Assembly: GCA_000466585.1 (NCBI GenBank)
Contig: KE993467.1
Span: forward strand, 31,056 to 95,055
Reading direction: 5' to 3'
Source: Clostridiales bacterium oral taxon 876 str. F0540
Lineage (GTDB): Bacteria > Bacillota > Clostridia > Clostridiales > Clostridiaceae
Length of the DNA: 64,000 bases
Shown here: positions 8,450-16,707 of the stretch, piece after piece
How the letters are laid out: every line of letters begins with the position of its first letter
How positions within the stretch are numbered: position 1 is the stretch's first letter
The notes under the pieces: model-generated
The model's input: only the letters and a program-made list of their open reading frames with translations
The model's database searches: none
What the model was told of the DNA's origin: nothing
Program-made: the position numbers and the translations under genes

Positions 8450-9568
8450 GTGAAAGATACTGTTTTTAAAAAAATTGACGAGTTAAAGGAACAGATGATT
8501 ACAGACATTATAGATATAGTTAAAATTGATAGTGTTGCAGGTGAAGCTCTTCAAGGAATGCCTTTTGGTAAAGGAATTAACGATTGCCTGACTGAAGTAC
8601 TGGAAATTGCTTATAGGCTTGGATTTCAAATAAAAAACTTAGATGGCTATGCTGGTTATGTCCAGTTAGGAGAAGGAAGCGATTATATAGGAGTCATAGG
8701 ACACTTGGATGTTGTTCCAGCAGGAGAAGGGTGGGCAAATCCTCCTTTTAGTGGATATTGTAAAGATGAAAGAATATATTCAAGAGGAATATTGGATAAT
8801 AAAGGCCCGATTATGTCGTGCTTATATGCTTTATATGCCTGTAAACAGTGCGGGGTTAAATTTAATAAGCCGATTCGTATCATATTTGGAACTAATGAAG
8901 AAACAGGAATGAAGGATGTTGAATATTATTTAAAATATGAAAAACCACCAATCATGGGATGGACACCTGACTGCAAATATCCTGTAGTTTATGGTGAGAG
9001 AGGCAGAGCTAAGTTTAAGGTAAAAGCTAATAAATCAGATTTAAATGAATTTTTTAGCTTTGTGACCAAGTACTTTTTACAAAGCAAAGATAACGGTGAG
9101 ATATTAGGCATAGATTTCTCCGACGAGGAATTTGGGAAAATGCAAATGCGAGGATATGAATTAAGTATGGAAAAAGATAAATGTATATTTGATTTTACTT
9201 TAAGTTACCCTGCAAATGTGACTATTGCAAAAATTATTATGCAAATAAAAACCAAGATGTCTAAAAATTTAGCCTTAGAATTGATTCATAACTATGAACC
9301 TGTAAGGTTTGAAAAAGATTGCATTATGATAAGAAAACTGAAGGAAGCCTACGAAGAGGTTACAGGGTTTGATGGTACGCCTGTAACTACTACAGGAGGT
9401 ACCTATGCAAAGGTGATGCCTAATATTATTCCCTTTGGCCCGAGTTTTCCTGGACAAAAAGGAATAGGGCATAATCCAAACGAGTGGATGGATACTAAAG
9501 ATATTGTGATGAATGCAAAGATTTATGCACTAAGTTTAATAAAGTTGGCAGGTGAAGGTAATGAATAA
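8450..9568 (+). CDS. M20 family metallopeptidase (PepV/Sapep-type dipeptidase)
   Basis: The 372-aa product has the M20 metal ligands: H85 and D87 in GHLDVVPAG, bridging D116 in GILDNKGP, E150/E151 in GTNEETG, and a late histidine in GHNPNEWM. The order and the wording of the motifs fit the dipeptidase branch (PepV, Sapep), although the protein is about 90 residues shorter than PepV, mainly in the lid domain. It starts with GTG 7 nt after the glycosylasparaginase stop, with AGGTGAGG upstream. In context it may cleave the peptide or aminoacyl part released from the imported glycoconjugate. No signal peptide is present. Confidence 0.88.
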   Translation: MKDTVFKKIDELKEQMITDIIDIVKIDSVAGEALQGMPFGKGINDCLTEVLEIAYRLGFQIKNLDGYAGYVQLGEGSDYIGVIGHLDVVPAGEGWANPPFSGYCKDERIYSRGILDNKGPIMSCLYALYACKQCGVKFNKPIRIIFGTNEETGMKDVEYYLKYEKPPIMGWTPDCKYPVVYGERGRAKFKVKANKSDLNEFFSFVTKYFLQSKDNGEILGIDFSDEEFGKMQMRGYELSMEKDKCIFDFTLSYPANVTIAKIIMQIKTKMSKNLALELIHNYEPVRFEKDCIMIRKLKEAYEEVTGFDGTPVTTTGGTYAKVMPNIIPFGPSFPGQKGIGHNPNEWMDTKDIVMNAKIYALSLIKLAGEGNE

Positions 9569-10307
9569 GATAGTAGAAATATGCTGTGGGAGCTATTATG
9601 ACTGTATTCAGGCATATCAAGGAAAGGCAGATAGAGTTGAATTAAATAGTGCTCTGCACATGGGGGGATTAACTCCAAGTATTGCAAATCTTATTTTGGC
9701 TAAAAAGAATACGGACTTAAAGGTTATTTGTATGTCAAGGCCCAGAGGAGCCGGTTTTTACTATAACAAGGAATATTTTGAAATACTTTTATTAGATATT
9801 AAGATGATGCTGGAGTATGGGGCTGATGGAATTGCTTTTGGTTGTTTAGAGGAGAGCGGAAATATTAATGTTTCACAGACCAAAGAAGTAGTTGATACAA
9901 TTAAGTCTTATGGAAAAGAAAAGGAAGTAGTATTTCATAGGGCATTTGATTGTGTCAACAATCCATTTAAATCAGTTGAGAATTTAATTGGATTGGGTGT
10001 AGATCGCATTCTTACTAGTGGCTTAGAGTCAAAGGCTGAACAAGGGATGGAATTATTAAAAAAGTTGCAGAAGAATTATGGAAGTCAAATTGAAATATTG
10101 GCCGGAAGCGGAATAAATACTGAAAATGCAAGAAAAATAATGGACTACACAGGAATTACTCAAATTCACAGTTCATGCAAGTCATGGCTTAAGGATAAAA
10201 CTACAACAAAAAATCATGTGAGTTATGCTTATGCGAATGATGATTATTCTTATGATGCAGTAGATTCAAAAATTGTAGAAGAGTTGGTTAAAATTATTCA
10301 TCAATAA
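9561..10307 (+). CDS. cutC: CutC family TIM-barrel protein
   Basis: This 248-aa protein has the CutC family marks: VEICCGSYYDC at the N-terminus, ADRVELNSALHMGGLTPS, then MSRPRGAGFYY, VFHRAFD, DRILTSG and ILAGSGI. The family is named for copper homeostasis in E. coli, but that role is disputed and its enzymatic function is unknown. I chose ATG 9561, which overlaps the peptidase stop by 8 nt with AGGTG 6 nt upstream; GTG 9552 sits on that site. Its tight coupling to a PTS, glycosylasparaginase and MupG argues for a sugar-related activity here rather than copper handling. Confidence 0.9.
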   Translation: MNKIVEICCGSYYDCIQAYQGKADRVELNSALHMGGLTPSIANLILAKKNTDLKVICMSRPRGAGFYYNKEYFEILLLDIKMMLEYGADGIAFGCLEESGNINVSQTKEVVDTIKSYGKEKEVVFHRAFDCVNNPFKSVENLIGLGVDRILTSGLESKAEQGMELLKKLQKNYGSQIEILAGSGINTENARKIMDYTGITQIHSSCKSWLKDKTTTKNHVSYAYANDDYSYDAVDSKIVEELVKIIHQ

Positions 10308-10335
10308 ATATAATATTGAAAGGAAGTATTGTAAA

Positions 10336-11430
10336 ATGCATAGATTAGGTATTTCTGTTTACCCTGAACATTCAACTGAGGAAAAGGATTATGAATACAT
10401 GAAATTGGCATCAAAATATGGGTTTTCACGTATTTTTACCTGTTTACTTTCAGTTAAGGAAACAAAAGAATTTATTATGGAAAAGTTTACAAGATTTATG
10501 GAACAGGCGCATGAGCTAGGGTTTATAGTAGCTGTAGATACTAATCCGGAAGTCTTCTCACATTTAGGAGCTACACCATATGATCTAAAGCCATTTAGTG
10601 ATATGAAGGTAGATATTATTCGTCTTGATGGGCATTTTGGTGAAATTGAGGATATAGCTATAACTCATAATCCATATGGAATTCAAATTGAATTTAACGG
10701 AAGCACCCAAGCAGCTTTGGATTTGATGATTGAAAGAGGTGCAAATATTCATAACATGATAGTTTGCCATAATTTTTATCCGCAGAAATATACGGGACTT
10801 GGATGGAATAAATTTATGGAATTTACTAATAAGTATAAAAGCTTAGGACTTCCCGTCGCTGCCTTTGTATCCAGTAATAATGAAAAAACCTTTGGACCTT
10901 GGCCTGTATATAAAGGTTTGCCTACTTGTGAAATTCATAGAGATCTTCCTATAGATTTACAAACTAGGCATCTGCTTGCTACTAACAAAATAGATGATAT
11001 CATAATAGGTAATGCCTATGCAGCAGAAGAGGAACTAAAAGCAATATCAGAGGTTGATAAATCCAAGATAACCTTTCGAGTTAATTTGGCTGATGATGTT
11101 ACCGAAGAAGAAAAAAATATCATATATAATTATCCTCACTTTGGAAGAGGCGATGCTTCGGACTTTATGATACGCAGCAGCATGCCGAGAGGAAGCTATA
11201 GAAATAAGACAATCCCATACCGTAAATACAATGAAAAACTATTTCATAGAGGTGATATAGTTATAGTAAATGATAACTTATCCCACTATCGAGGTGAGTT
11301 AGAAGTAGTTACAATGGATATGCCTAATGATGGTGAAAGAAACTTTGTAGGCAGAATAGCAGAACAGGAGCTGATTTTACTGGATCTATTAAAACCTGAA
11401 TATCCTTTTGGATTTATTAAAACAAAATAG
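10336..11430 (+). CDS. MupG family protein (DUF871, 6-phospho-N-acetylmuramidase-like)
   Basis: This 364-aa protein belongs to the DUF871/MupG family (CAZy GH170): an N-terminal TIM barrel (RLGISVYPEHS at the start, VAVDTNPEV, RLDGHFGE, HNFYPQKYTGL) and a C-terminal cyclophilin-like domain (HRGDIVIVNDNLSHYRGELEV). The characterised member, S. aureus MupG, cleaves intracellular MurNAc-6-phosphate-GlcNAc after PTS import. No MurQ etherase, NagA or NagB is present in this window, so the exact substrate may differ. It follows cutC by 28 nt, with AAAGGAAG before the ATG, and is the last gene before a strong hairpin. A phosphorylated glycoside delivered by the neighbouring PTS is the likely substrate. 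Confidence 0.87.
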   Translation: MHRLGISVYPEHSTEEKDYEYMKLASKYGFSRIFTCLLSVKETKEFIMEKFTRFMEQAHELGFIVAVDTNPEVFSHLGATPYDLKPFSDMKVDIIRLDGHFGEIEDIAITHNPYGIQIEFNGSTQAALDLMIERGANIHNMIVCHNFYPQKYTGLGWNKFMEFTNKYKSLGLPVAAFVSSNNEKTFGPWPVYKGLPTCEIHRDLPIDLQTRHLLATNKIDDIIIGNAYAAEEELKAISEVDKSKITFRVNLADDVTEEEKNIIYNYPHFGRGDASDFMIRSSMPRGSYRNKTIPYRKYNEKLFHRGDIVIVNDNLSHYRGELEVVTMDMPNDGERNFVGRIAEQELILLDLLKPEYPFGFIKTK

Positions 11431-11465
11431 GTATAAGCTCTTACTTTTTGAAGCTTATTAAAATA

Positions 11466-11507
11466 CCCAATTAAAGCCTCCTTATTCTTAAGGAGGCTTT
11501 AATTGGG
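11466..11507. terminator. Large perfect hairpin ending the PTS/glycosylasparaginase locus
   Basis: A 19-bp perfect stem (CCCAATTAAAGCCTCCTTA and its complement) with a 4-nt TTCT loop begins 36 nt after the mupG-like stop. The following sequence is TTAATATA, so the T tail is weak, but the stem is very stable. Confidence 0.7.
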
Positions 11508-11757
11508 TTAATATAAATTAAACTTATATTTTTCAAGTACCCATTTGTGAATTAAAAATCTAGCAGTCTTCATTGGCAATCTTACAATTCATTTCAAATT
11601 TCACCATATGTAATTTTAATGTAATAGTAATAAAAATTTATAATATCAATAAGAAAGGCAAAATTTATACTTATGTGGTAAAAAAAAGAATATTGTTATA
11701 AAATATAGTTATAAATTTATTTTATATATTCATTAATAACAGATGGGAAGGGGAATT
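11508..11757 (+). other. Intergenic region before the moxR operon
   Basis: About 250 nt of AT-rich DNA. I see no ORF with a ribosome binding site, no RNA fold and no repeat. The promoter of the moxR operon should lie here, but no -35/-10 pair stands out from the AT background. Confidence 0.5.
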
Positions 11758-12705
11758 ATGAAAGAACAGGATTTGATTCAAGAAATTGTAGAAAACATGG
11801 AAAAAGTTATATTTGGAAAGACTGCAGAAATATATGATATTCTCAAAGGAATATTTGCAGGAGGACACATTTTAATTGAGGACGTACCTGGAGTTGGAAA
11901 GACTACAATTATAAAAACCTTAGCTAAAATCTTGGATTTATCTTACAGCAGAATTCAGTTTACACCTGATCTTCTGCCTTCAGATATAACGGGCATTTCT
12001 ATATATAATCAAAAGCTTAGCGATTTTCAATTTAGAAAAGGTCCTATCTTTGCAAATATTATTTTAGCTGACGAAATAAATAGGACTTCACCTAAAACTC
12101 AATCAGCGCTTTTGGAGGTTATGGAAGAAAATCAAGTTTCAGAAGGAATTAATACTTACAAGCTTGAAGAGCCTTTTATTGTTCTGGCTACGCAAAATCC
12201 TATAGAGTATGAAGGAACCTTTATACTACCAGAAGCACAGCTGGATAGATTTATGATGAAGGTTAGAATAGGATATGCAGATAAGGAAAATGAATCTAAA
12301 ATACTTCAGATTTATGGAAATGAGGAACCTATTAAAAAACTAAAAATAATTGGTAAGAAGGAAGAAATAGTAAGGATTCAAGAGAAAGTAAGGCAAGTTT
12401 TTGCAGCAAAGGAAGTATCGGATTATATAGTGTCTATAGTAAATGCCACTAGGGAAAATAAGTATATTACCTTAGGTGCAAGTACTAGAGCTGCGCTAGC
12501 TCTTTTAAAAATTGCTAAGGCAAACGCTTTCATAAATTATAGAGACTATGTTATACCACAGGATGTAAAGAATAACGCAAAAGCAGTTTTATGCCACAGA
12601 ATAACTCTTTCTTCCATGGCAAGAGCGAAAGGATTAAGCGTAGAAGAAATAATAGAAGAAATTATAGATAAAATACCACTGCCAAAGGTGAGATCATATG
12701 ATTAA
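11758..12705 (+). CDS. MoxR family AAA+ ATPase
   Basis: This 315-aa ATPase has Walker A VPGVGKTT at residues 43-50, Walker B ILADEINR with D105/E106, and a long conserved stretch TQNPIEYEGTFILPEAQLDRF carrying sensor 1. MoxR proteins act as chaperones that assemble or activate partner complexes, usually with vWA or DUF58 proteins. I chose ATG 11758 because GGGAAGGGG lies just upstream; the earlier ATG at 11743 is in front of that site. The gene overlaps the DUF58 gene by 8 nt, which shows translational coupling. With the following transglutaminase it makes the common MoxR-DUF58-TgpA type operon. Confidence 0.93.
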   Translation: MKEQDLIQEIVENMEKVIFGKTAEIYDILKGIFAGGHILIEDVPGVGKTTIIKTLAKILDLSYSRIQFTPDLLPSDITGISIYNQKLSDFQFRKGPIFANIILADEINRTSPKTQSALLEVMEENQVSEGINTYKLEEPFIVLATQNPIEYEGTFILPEAQLDRFMMKVRIGYADKENESKILQIYGNEEPIKKLKIIGKKEEIVRIQEKVRQVFAAKEVSDYIVSIVNATRENKYITLGASTRAALALLKIAKANAFINYRDYVIPQDVKNNAKAVLCHRITLSSMARAKGLSVEEIIEEIIDKIPLPKVRSYD

Positions 12706-13861
12706 TGTAGATAAAAAATTCATTTTAGTTCTTACAGTTTCTTTCATTTCGGCAATATATTTTGGAGGAATTGCAGTATATTGTGCTTTTTATGCGATGC
12801 TCTTTATATCCATAATTGGATATATTTATATATCTATTCAAAAATACTATGTAACTGCTGAAGTCAAAATAGGAGACACAATTTATACAGCAGGCGATGG
12901 TGTAGAATGTTTAATAAAAGTAAAGTGCAGTTTTTTTCTTCCAGCACCTTATATAGTAGTAAAATCTTTAAGTTATTTAGAAAGCGGCAGCGGGCACAAA
13001 GGTGAAATGGTTAATATTACAAAAGAGGAAGATGTATGGATAAGAAATTATATTAAATTTTACCATAGGGGAATTTTCGATTTAGGAACAATGGAACTGG
13101 AAATATCAGATCTGTTCCATATTTTCAAATTAAAAAAAATTATTGATTGTTCTATAAAACTAAAAGTATACCCAAGAATTTATGAAATTATAAGGTTGCC
13201 CGTTGGAGGCAAGGATATTTATCAACAGGCTGTTGACATTAGAAGTACAAATGAAGATATATTTACGATAAAAGATGTAAGAAGATATAACTTTGGAGAC
13301 AGCTTGAAAAAGGTACACTGGAAGGTTAGCGCAAAGCATGGTGAATTATTTGTAAAAAATTCCGATAGTATTTCTGGTCAGGAATTTGCAATTTTTCTAG
13401 ATATGAATAAAAACAATATGAATATGGATGAGTATGGTCAGAAGGAAGAAGCCATGATAGATCTATGCGTATCTATGATAAAGTTTATGCAGATAAAAAA
13501 TATTTGTACAAAGGTATTTGTAAACACTTCTTTAAGCAGATGTATTGATATAACTTCAAAGGAACAGTTTGATGCTTTGATGGATTTCTTCCTAACTCAA
13601 AAAAGTGACGGAGAAGATGATATAGCTGAGTACCTATATAAAAAATTTTACAAGCTTCAAAGAAATATCCGTATTGCACTTATAACCTCAAGGGTTGATG
13701 AAGTTCTATGTAACAATATTTCTATAATAAGAAATTATGGTTATAATATAACAATTTTTTACAATATTTTAGAGAATGACGAAAATATTATTCTTTTAAG
13801 CAACATGGGTATTGAATGCATCAGTATAGAAAATATGCTTCACTCGTTAAAAGGCAGGTAA
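12698..13861 (+). CDS. DUF58 domain protein
   Basis: This 387-aa protein has two N-terminal membrane segments (about residues 7-48) and a DUF58 core: DIRRS-like segment DIRSTNEDIF, VRRYNFGDSLKKVHWKVSA and then a vWA-like domain (EFAIFLDMNKN) whose metal site is degenerate. DUF58 proteins are the usual partners of MoxR ATPases. The ATG overlaps the moxR end by 8 nt, and the stop is 4 nt before the next gene. Likely role: membrane-anchored partner whose conformation is driven by the ATPase; the target is unknown, with the transglutaminase-like protein as best candidate. Confidence 0.88.
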   Translation: MINVDKKFILVLTVSFISAIYFGGIAVYCAFYAMLFISIIGYIYISIQKYYVTAEVKIGDTIYTAGDGVECLIKVKCSFFLPAPYIVVKSLSYLESGSGHKGEMVNITKEEDVWIRNYIKFYHRGIFDLGTMELEISDLFHIFKLKKIIDCSIKLKVYPRIYEIIRLPVGGKDIYQQAVDIRSTNEDIFTIKDVRRYNFGDSLKKVHWKVSAKHGELFVKNSDSISGQEFAIFLDMNKNNMNMDEYGQKEEAMIDLCVSMIKFMQIKNICTKVFVNTSLSRCIDITSKEQFDALMDFFLTQKSDGEDDIAEYLYKKFYKLQRNIRIALITSRVDEVLCNNISIIRNYGYNITIFYNILENDENIILLSNMGIECISIENMLHSLKGR

Positions 13862-13865
13862 ATAT

Positions 13866-16079
13866 ATGAAGAAACGACTTGGGAATATTATAATATCTAT
13901 TACAAAAGCACTTTTGAATTATACTTTTGAAGCTATGCTTTTTTTATTTATTTTACTAATGTCTAAGGTGATTCAGGAAGCTTACTTGATAAAAGATTTT
14001 AATTTTTGGGTAATAATAGCGCTTTTTTTTATAGGTTTATTACTATTTGCTTTATCCAACTGGCTATATAAGTCGACTAAAAAAAATATATATGGATTCA
14101 TATTTGTTATTATTGTCTTAATACTTATAATTCTTAGTGCAGTATTTAAATTTAGTAGTTTGAAGACAAATTACGAAATAATACAAAGAAATTTTTATTT
14201 CTCTAAGGAAACTTATCTTTATCAACACATTCCATTTTTGACAGTTATAATTCCTATTTTTATCGTATTGATGCTGTATCTTAATAAGAAAGGACTAGGA
14301 AATATATTAATACTAGCCAATTTTTTATTACTCCTGTGTTTAAATCCTTCAATTGAGATTATTAAAATGAAGAAGTTTATATTGCTATCTATTGTACTTA
14401 GTATGTCTGTCTATGGGGTTGATAAATTTATTCTTTCATCAAATAAGTTGAGCAAGGAAGGAATAAAAAATTCAGCTTCTAAAATTAAAATTTATCAATA
14501 TGTAATCCTTACTTCGTTGTTTGCATGTGTTTTTTCCTACGCTGCTGTTCAAATATTAGGAGTAAAAAGTGCCAAAGCTGTATTAGGGGAATATTTAAGT
14601 ATAAACAAAAATCAGAAAGTCAAGAGTATTAATAATAAGTATGATCTGAGCTATTCCGGTTATTCAAAGGAAAATAATAAATTAGGCGGAGCTATAAATT
14701 TAGACTATAGTTTAGCATTTAAGGTTAAAGCCGAAGAAACCTATTATTTAAAGGGAACAGTAAAAGATTATTATGATGGCTTCAAATGGAGCAATACTAG
14801 TGAAAACTATGAAAGAAAAGCTGAAGGTACTAATTTAAGATATGCTTCTGATAACTTTAAGAAATATCTTCAGGGAGATACTGAATTGAAAAGCATCACA
14901 GTGTATCCTGAAAATTTAGTCACATCAACGATATTTTCTCCAAGCTTCCCTTGTAAGGTTTTACTTTCAAAAGGTTATTTAGGTGCTGATAATACAGGAA
15001 GCTTTATTGTGCTTGGAAATACTTCAATAGATAAGCCTTATACTGTAAATTTTTATAAAAGTAAAGAAGATATAGAGCTCTTTTCTAATTCTTATAAAAG
15101 CAATGTTAGCTTAAACTATGATGAAAATACGAAAAGACAATATAAAAAGTATCTAGAGGTACCTGAGAACATTTTACCTGAGGTTTATGAACTTGTAGAA
15201 GATATAACAAAAAACTGTAGCAGCAATTCTGAAAAAATAGAAAGTATAAGAAATTACCTATCAAAAAATTATAAGTATTCCTTAGATGTGTCCGATGTCC
15301 CTGAGAATAGGGAATTTGTTGATTATTTTTTGTTTACTGAAAAGAAAGGGTACTGTACTTATTTTGCAACTGCAGAAACTATAATGTGCAGAATAGCAGG
15401 TATACCTTCACGATATGTAGAAGGCTTTAAGATGACTAATAAGAAGGATTTAAAAGGAATATATGAGGTCACAAATGATATGGCCCATGCATGGACAGAG
15501 GTACTTTTATACCCTGATGAGGATATATGGAGCATAGTTGATTCTACTGTAGAGGCTCAGAGAGAAGAATATAAAGGAGCTCAGTTAAATAAATCCGATA
15601 AACCAGCCTCAATAAACAATAAAAGTAAAACATATGGAAAGAGTAAAAACTACGGTACACTTAATATAGAAGTTACAAATTTAATAGATTATATAATAGG
15701 CCTTATGTTTATCTGCACTATATTAATACTTGTTTTTGCAATATATAAGATATCAGCATTTATAATGTATAAAAATAATATTTTAAAATCTAATAATACA
15801 GCCAAACTTTATAATTATGTAAAGCATAGACTAAGTTTTGTACTGGAAAATGTATATGAGGATGACCTGCTGTGGACGAGAGAATTAGAGGAAGAAGCCT
15901 TAAAAGAAAAAATTAAAATTTTAGTTGATGCTGCTTATGAAGAATTTTATGGAAAACGGAAGACAGTTAATATAAATAAATTAAAAATATATATTTTTAT
16001 AGAAAAATATATCAGGAAAAAACAAAATTGGTTTAAATATTATTTCATTAAATTTTTAAAATATAAGCCAAAAGCTTAG
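13866..16079 (+). CDS. Transglutaminase-like membrane protein (TgpA type)
   Basis: This 737-aa protein has six or more N-terminal membrane segments (to about residue 235), an extracytoplasmic region, a transglutaminase-like domain and another membrane segment near residues 612-635, followed by a cytoplasmic tail. The catalytic triad is C497 in GYCTYFAT, H541 in AHAWTEV and D559 in SIVDST. The order matches TgpA-type proteins encoded beside MoxR and DUF58. The likely activity is a transglutaminase- or protease-like reaction on cell-surface proteins or peptidoglycan peptides. It is the third gene of the operon; AGG upstream of the ATG gives a modest ribosome site. Confidence 0.9.
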   Translation: MKKRLGNIIISITKALLNYTFEAMLFLFILLMSKVIQEAYLIKDFNFWVIIALFFIGLLLFALSNWLYKSTKKNIYGFIFVIIVLILIILSAVFKFSSLKTNYEIIQRNFYFSKETYLYQHIPFLTVIIPIFIVLMLYLNKKGLGNILILANFLLLLCLNPSIEIIKMKKFILLSIVLSMSVYGVDKFILSSNKLSKEGIKNSASKIKIYQYVILTSLFACVFSYAAVQILGVKSAKAVLGEYLSINKNQKVKSINNKYDLSYSGYSKENNKLGGAINLDYSLAFKVKAEETYYLKGTVKDYYDGFKWSNTSENYERKAEGTNLRYASDNFKKYLQGDTELKSITVYPENLVTSTIFSPSFPCKVLLSKGYLGADNTGSFIVLGNTSIDKPYTVNFYKSKEDIELFSNSYKSNVSLNYDENTKRQYKKYLEVPENILPEVYELVEDITKNCSSNSEKIESIRNYLSKNYKYSLDVSDVPENREFVDYFLFTEKKGYCTYFATAETIMCRIAGIPSRYVEGFKMTNKKDLKGIYEVTNDMAHAWTEVLLYPDEDIWSIVDSTVEAQREEYKGAQLNKSDKPASINNKSKTYGKSKNYGTLNIEVTNLIDYIIGLMFICTILILVFAIYKISAFIMYKNNILKSNNTAKLYNYVKHRLSFVLENVYEDDLLWTRELEEEALKEKIKILVDAAYEEFYGKRKTVNINKLKIYIFIEKYIRKKQNWFKYYFIKFLKYKPKA

Positions 16080-16123
16080 ATAATGCATAATATATTATTG
16101 ATAGTAATTATCAGGAGATATTT

Positions 16124-16669
16124 ATGTATTATTACGGAAATTTTTATAGGACTAACTCATATAATAGACAAGAAGCGGTAAGGTACGCATTAAATTATTC
16201 TTTATCACCTAATGAAACATATAGATATTTTGGATTGCATGGCGATGGAGGGGGAGACTGCACCAATTTTATCTCTCAATGCCTAAAAGCAGGCGGGTCC
16301 CCATTTGCATATGACTCCTCTCCTTGGTGGTATAGAAAAAATATAGCAAATAGCAAAAATGATACATGGTCAGTTTCCTGGGCTGTTGCACACTCTCTTT
16401 ACTGGACTCTTAAGGTAAGGAGTCAAAGCAGAGCACCAGGGCTAAAGTCTGTTGAAGTTCAAAATATTGAAGAACTTGATCTTGGAGATTTAATACAATA
16501 TGAAAATTATAAAGGGCTTATATATCATTCAACCATAGTAACAAGCTTTACTAATGAAGGCGGAAAAAGAGTGCCTTTAATATCCCAGCATACGTATGAT
16601 GCTAGAAATATATCATATGTAAAACCGGCTGCTAAAAAGATGCATTTTATGAAAATTGAAGTATCATGA
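16124..16669 (+). CDS. Amidase domain protein (Amidase_6-like cysteine hydrolase)
   Basis: The 181-aa protein has the putative amidase domain seen in Firmicute surface and spore proteins: GGDCTNFISQCL with C46 as candidate nucleophile, SPWWY, and a GDLIQYEN...HST segment with H135 as candidate base. The fold is related to NlpC/CHAP. No signal peptide is present, so the site of action is unclear. It lies 44 nt after the transglutaminase gene, with its own AGGAG site, and could be the fourth gene of that operon. It ends in a hairpin shared with the convergent cca gene. Confidence 0.82.
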   Translation: MYYYGNFYRTNSYNRQEAVRYALNYSLSPNETYRYFGLHGDGGGDCTNFISQCLKAGGSPFAYDSSPWWYRKNIANSKNDTWSVSWAVAHSLYWTLKVRSQSRAPGLKSVEVQNIEELDLGDLIQYENYKGLIYHSTIVTSFTNEGGKRVPLISQHTYDARNISYVKPAAKKMHFMKIEVS

Positions 16670-16673
16670 AAAA

Positions 16674-16707
16674 GAAATGAGCATGATTTTTTATTCATGC
16701 TCATTTC
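16674..16707. terminator. Bidirectional terminator between amidase gene and cca
   Basis: A 13-bp perfect stem (GAAATGAGCATGA and its complement) with an 8-nt loop. On the plus strand it is followed by seven Ts. It includes the last codons of cca on the minus strand. Confidence 0.85.
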
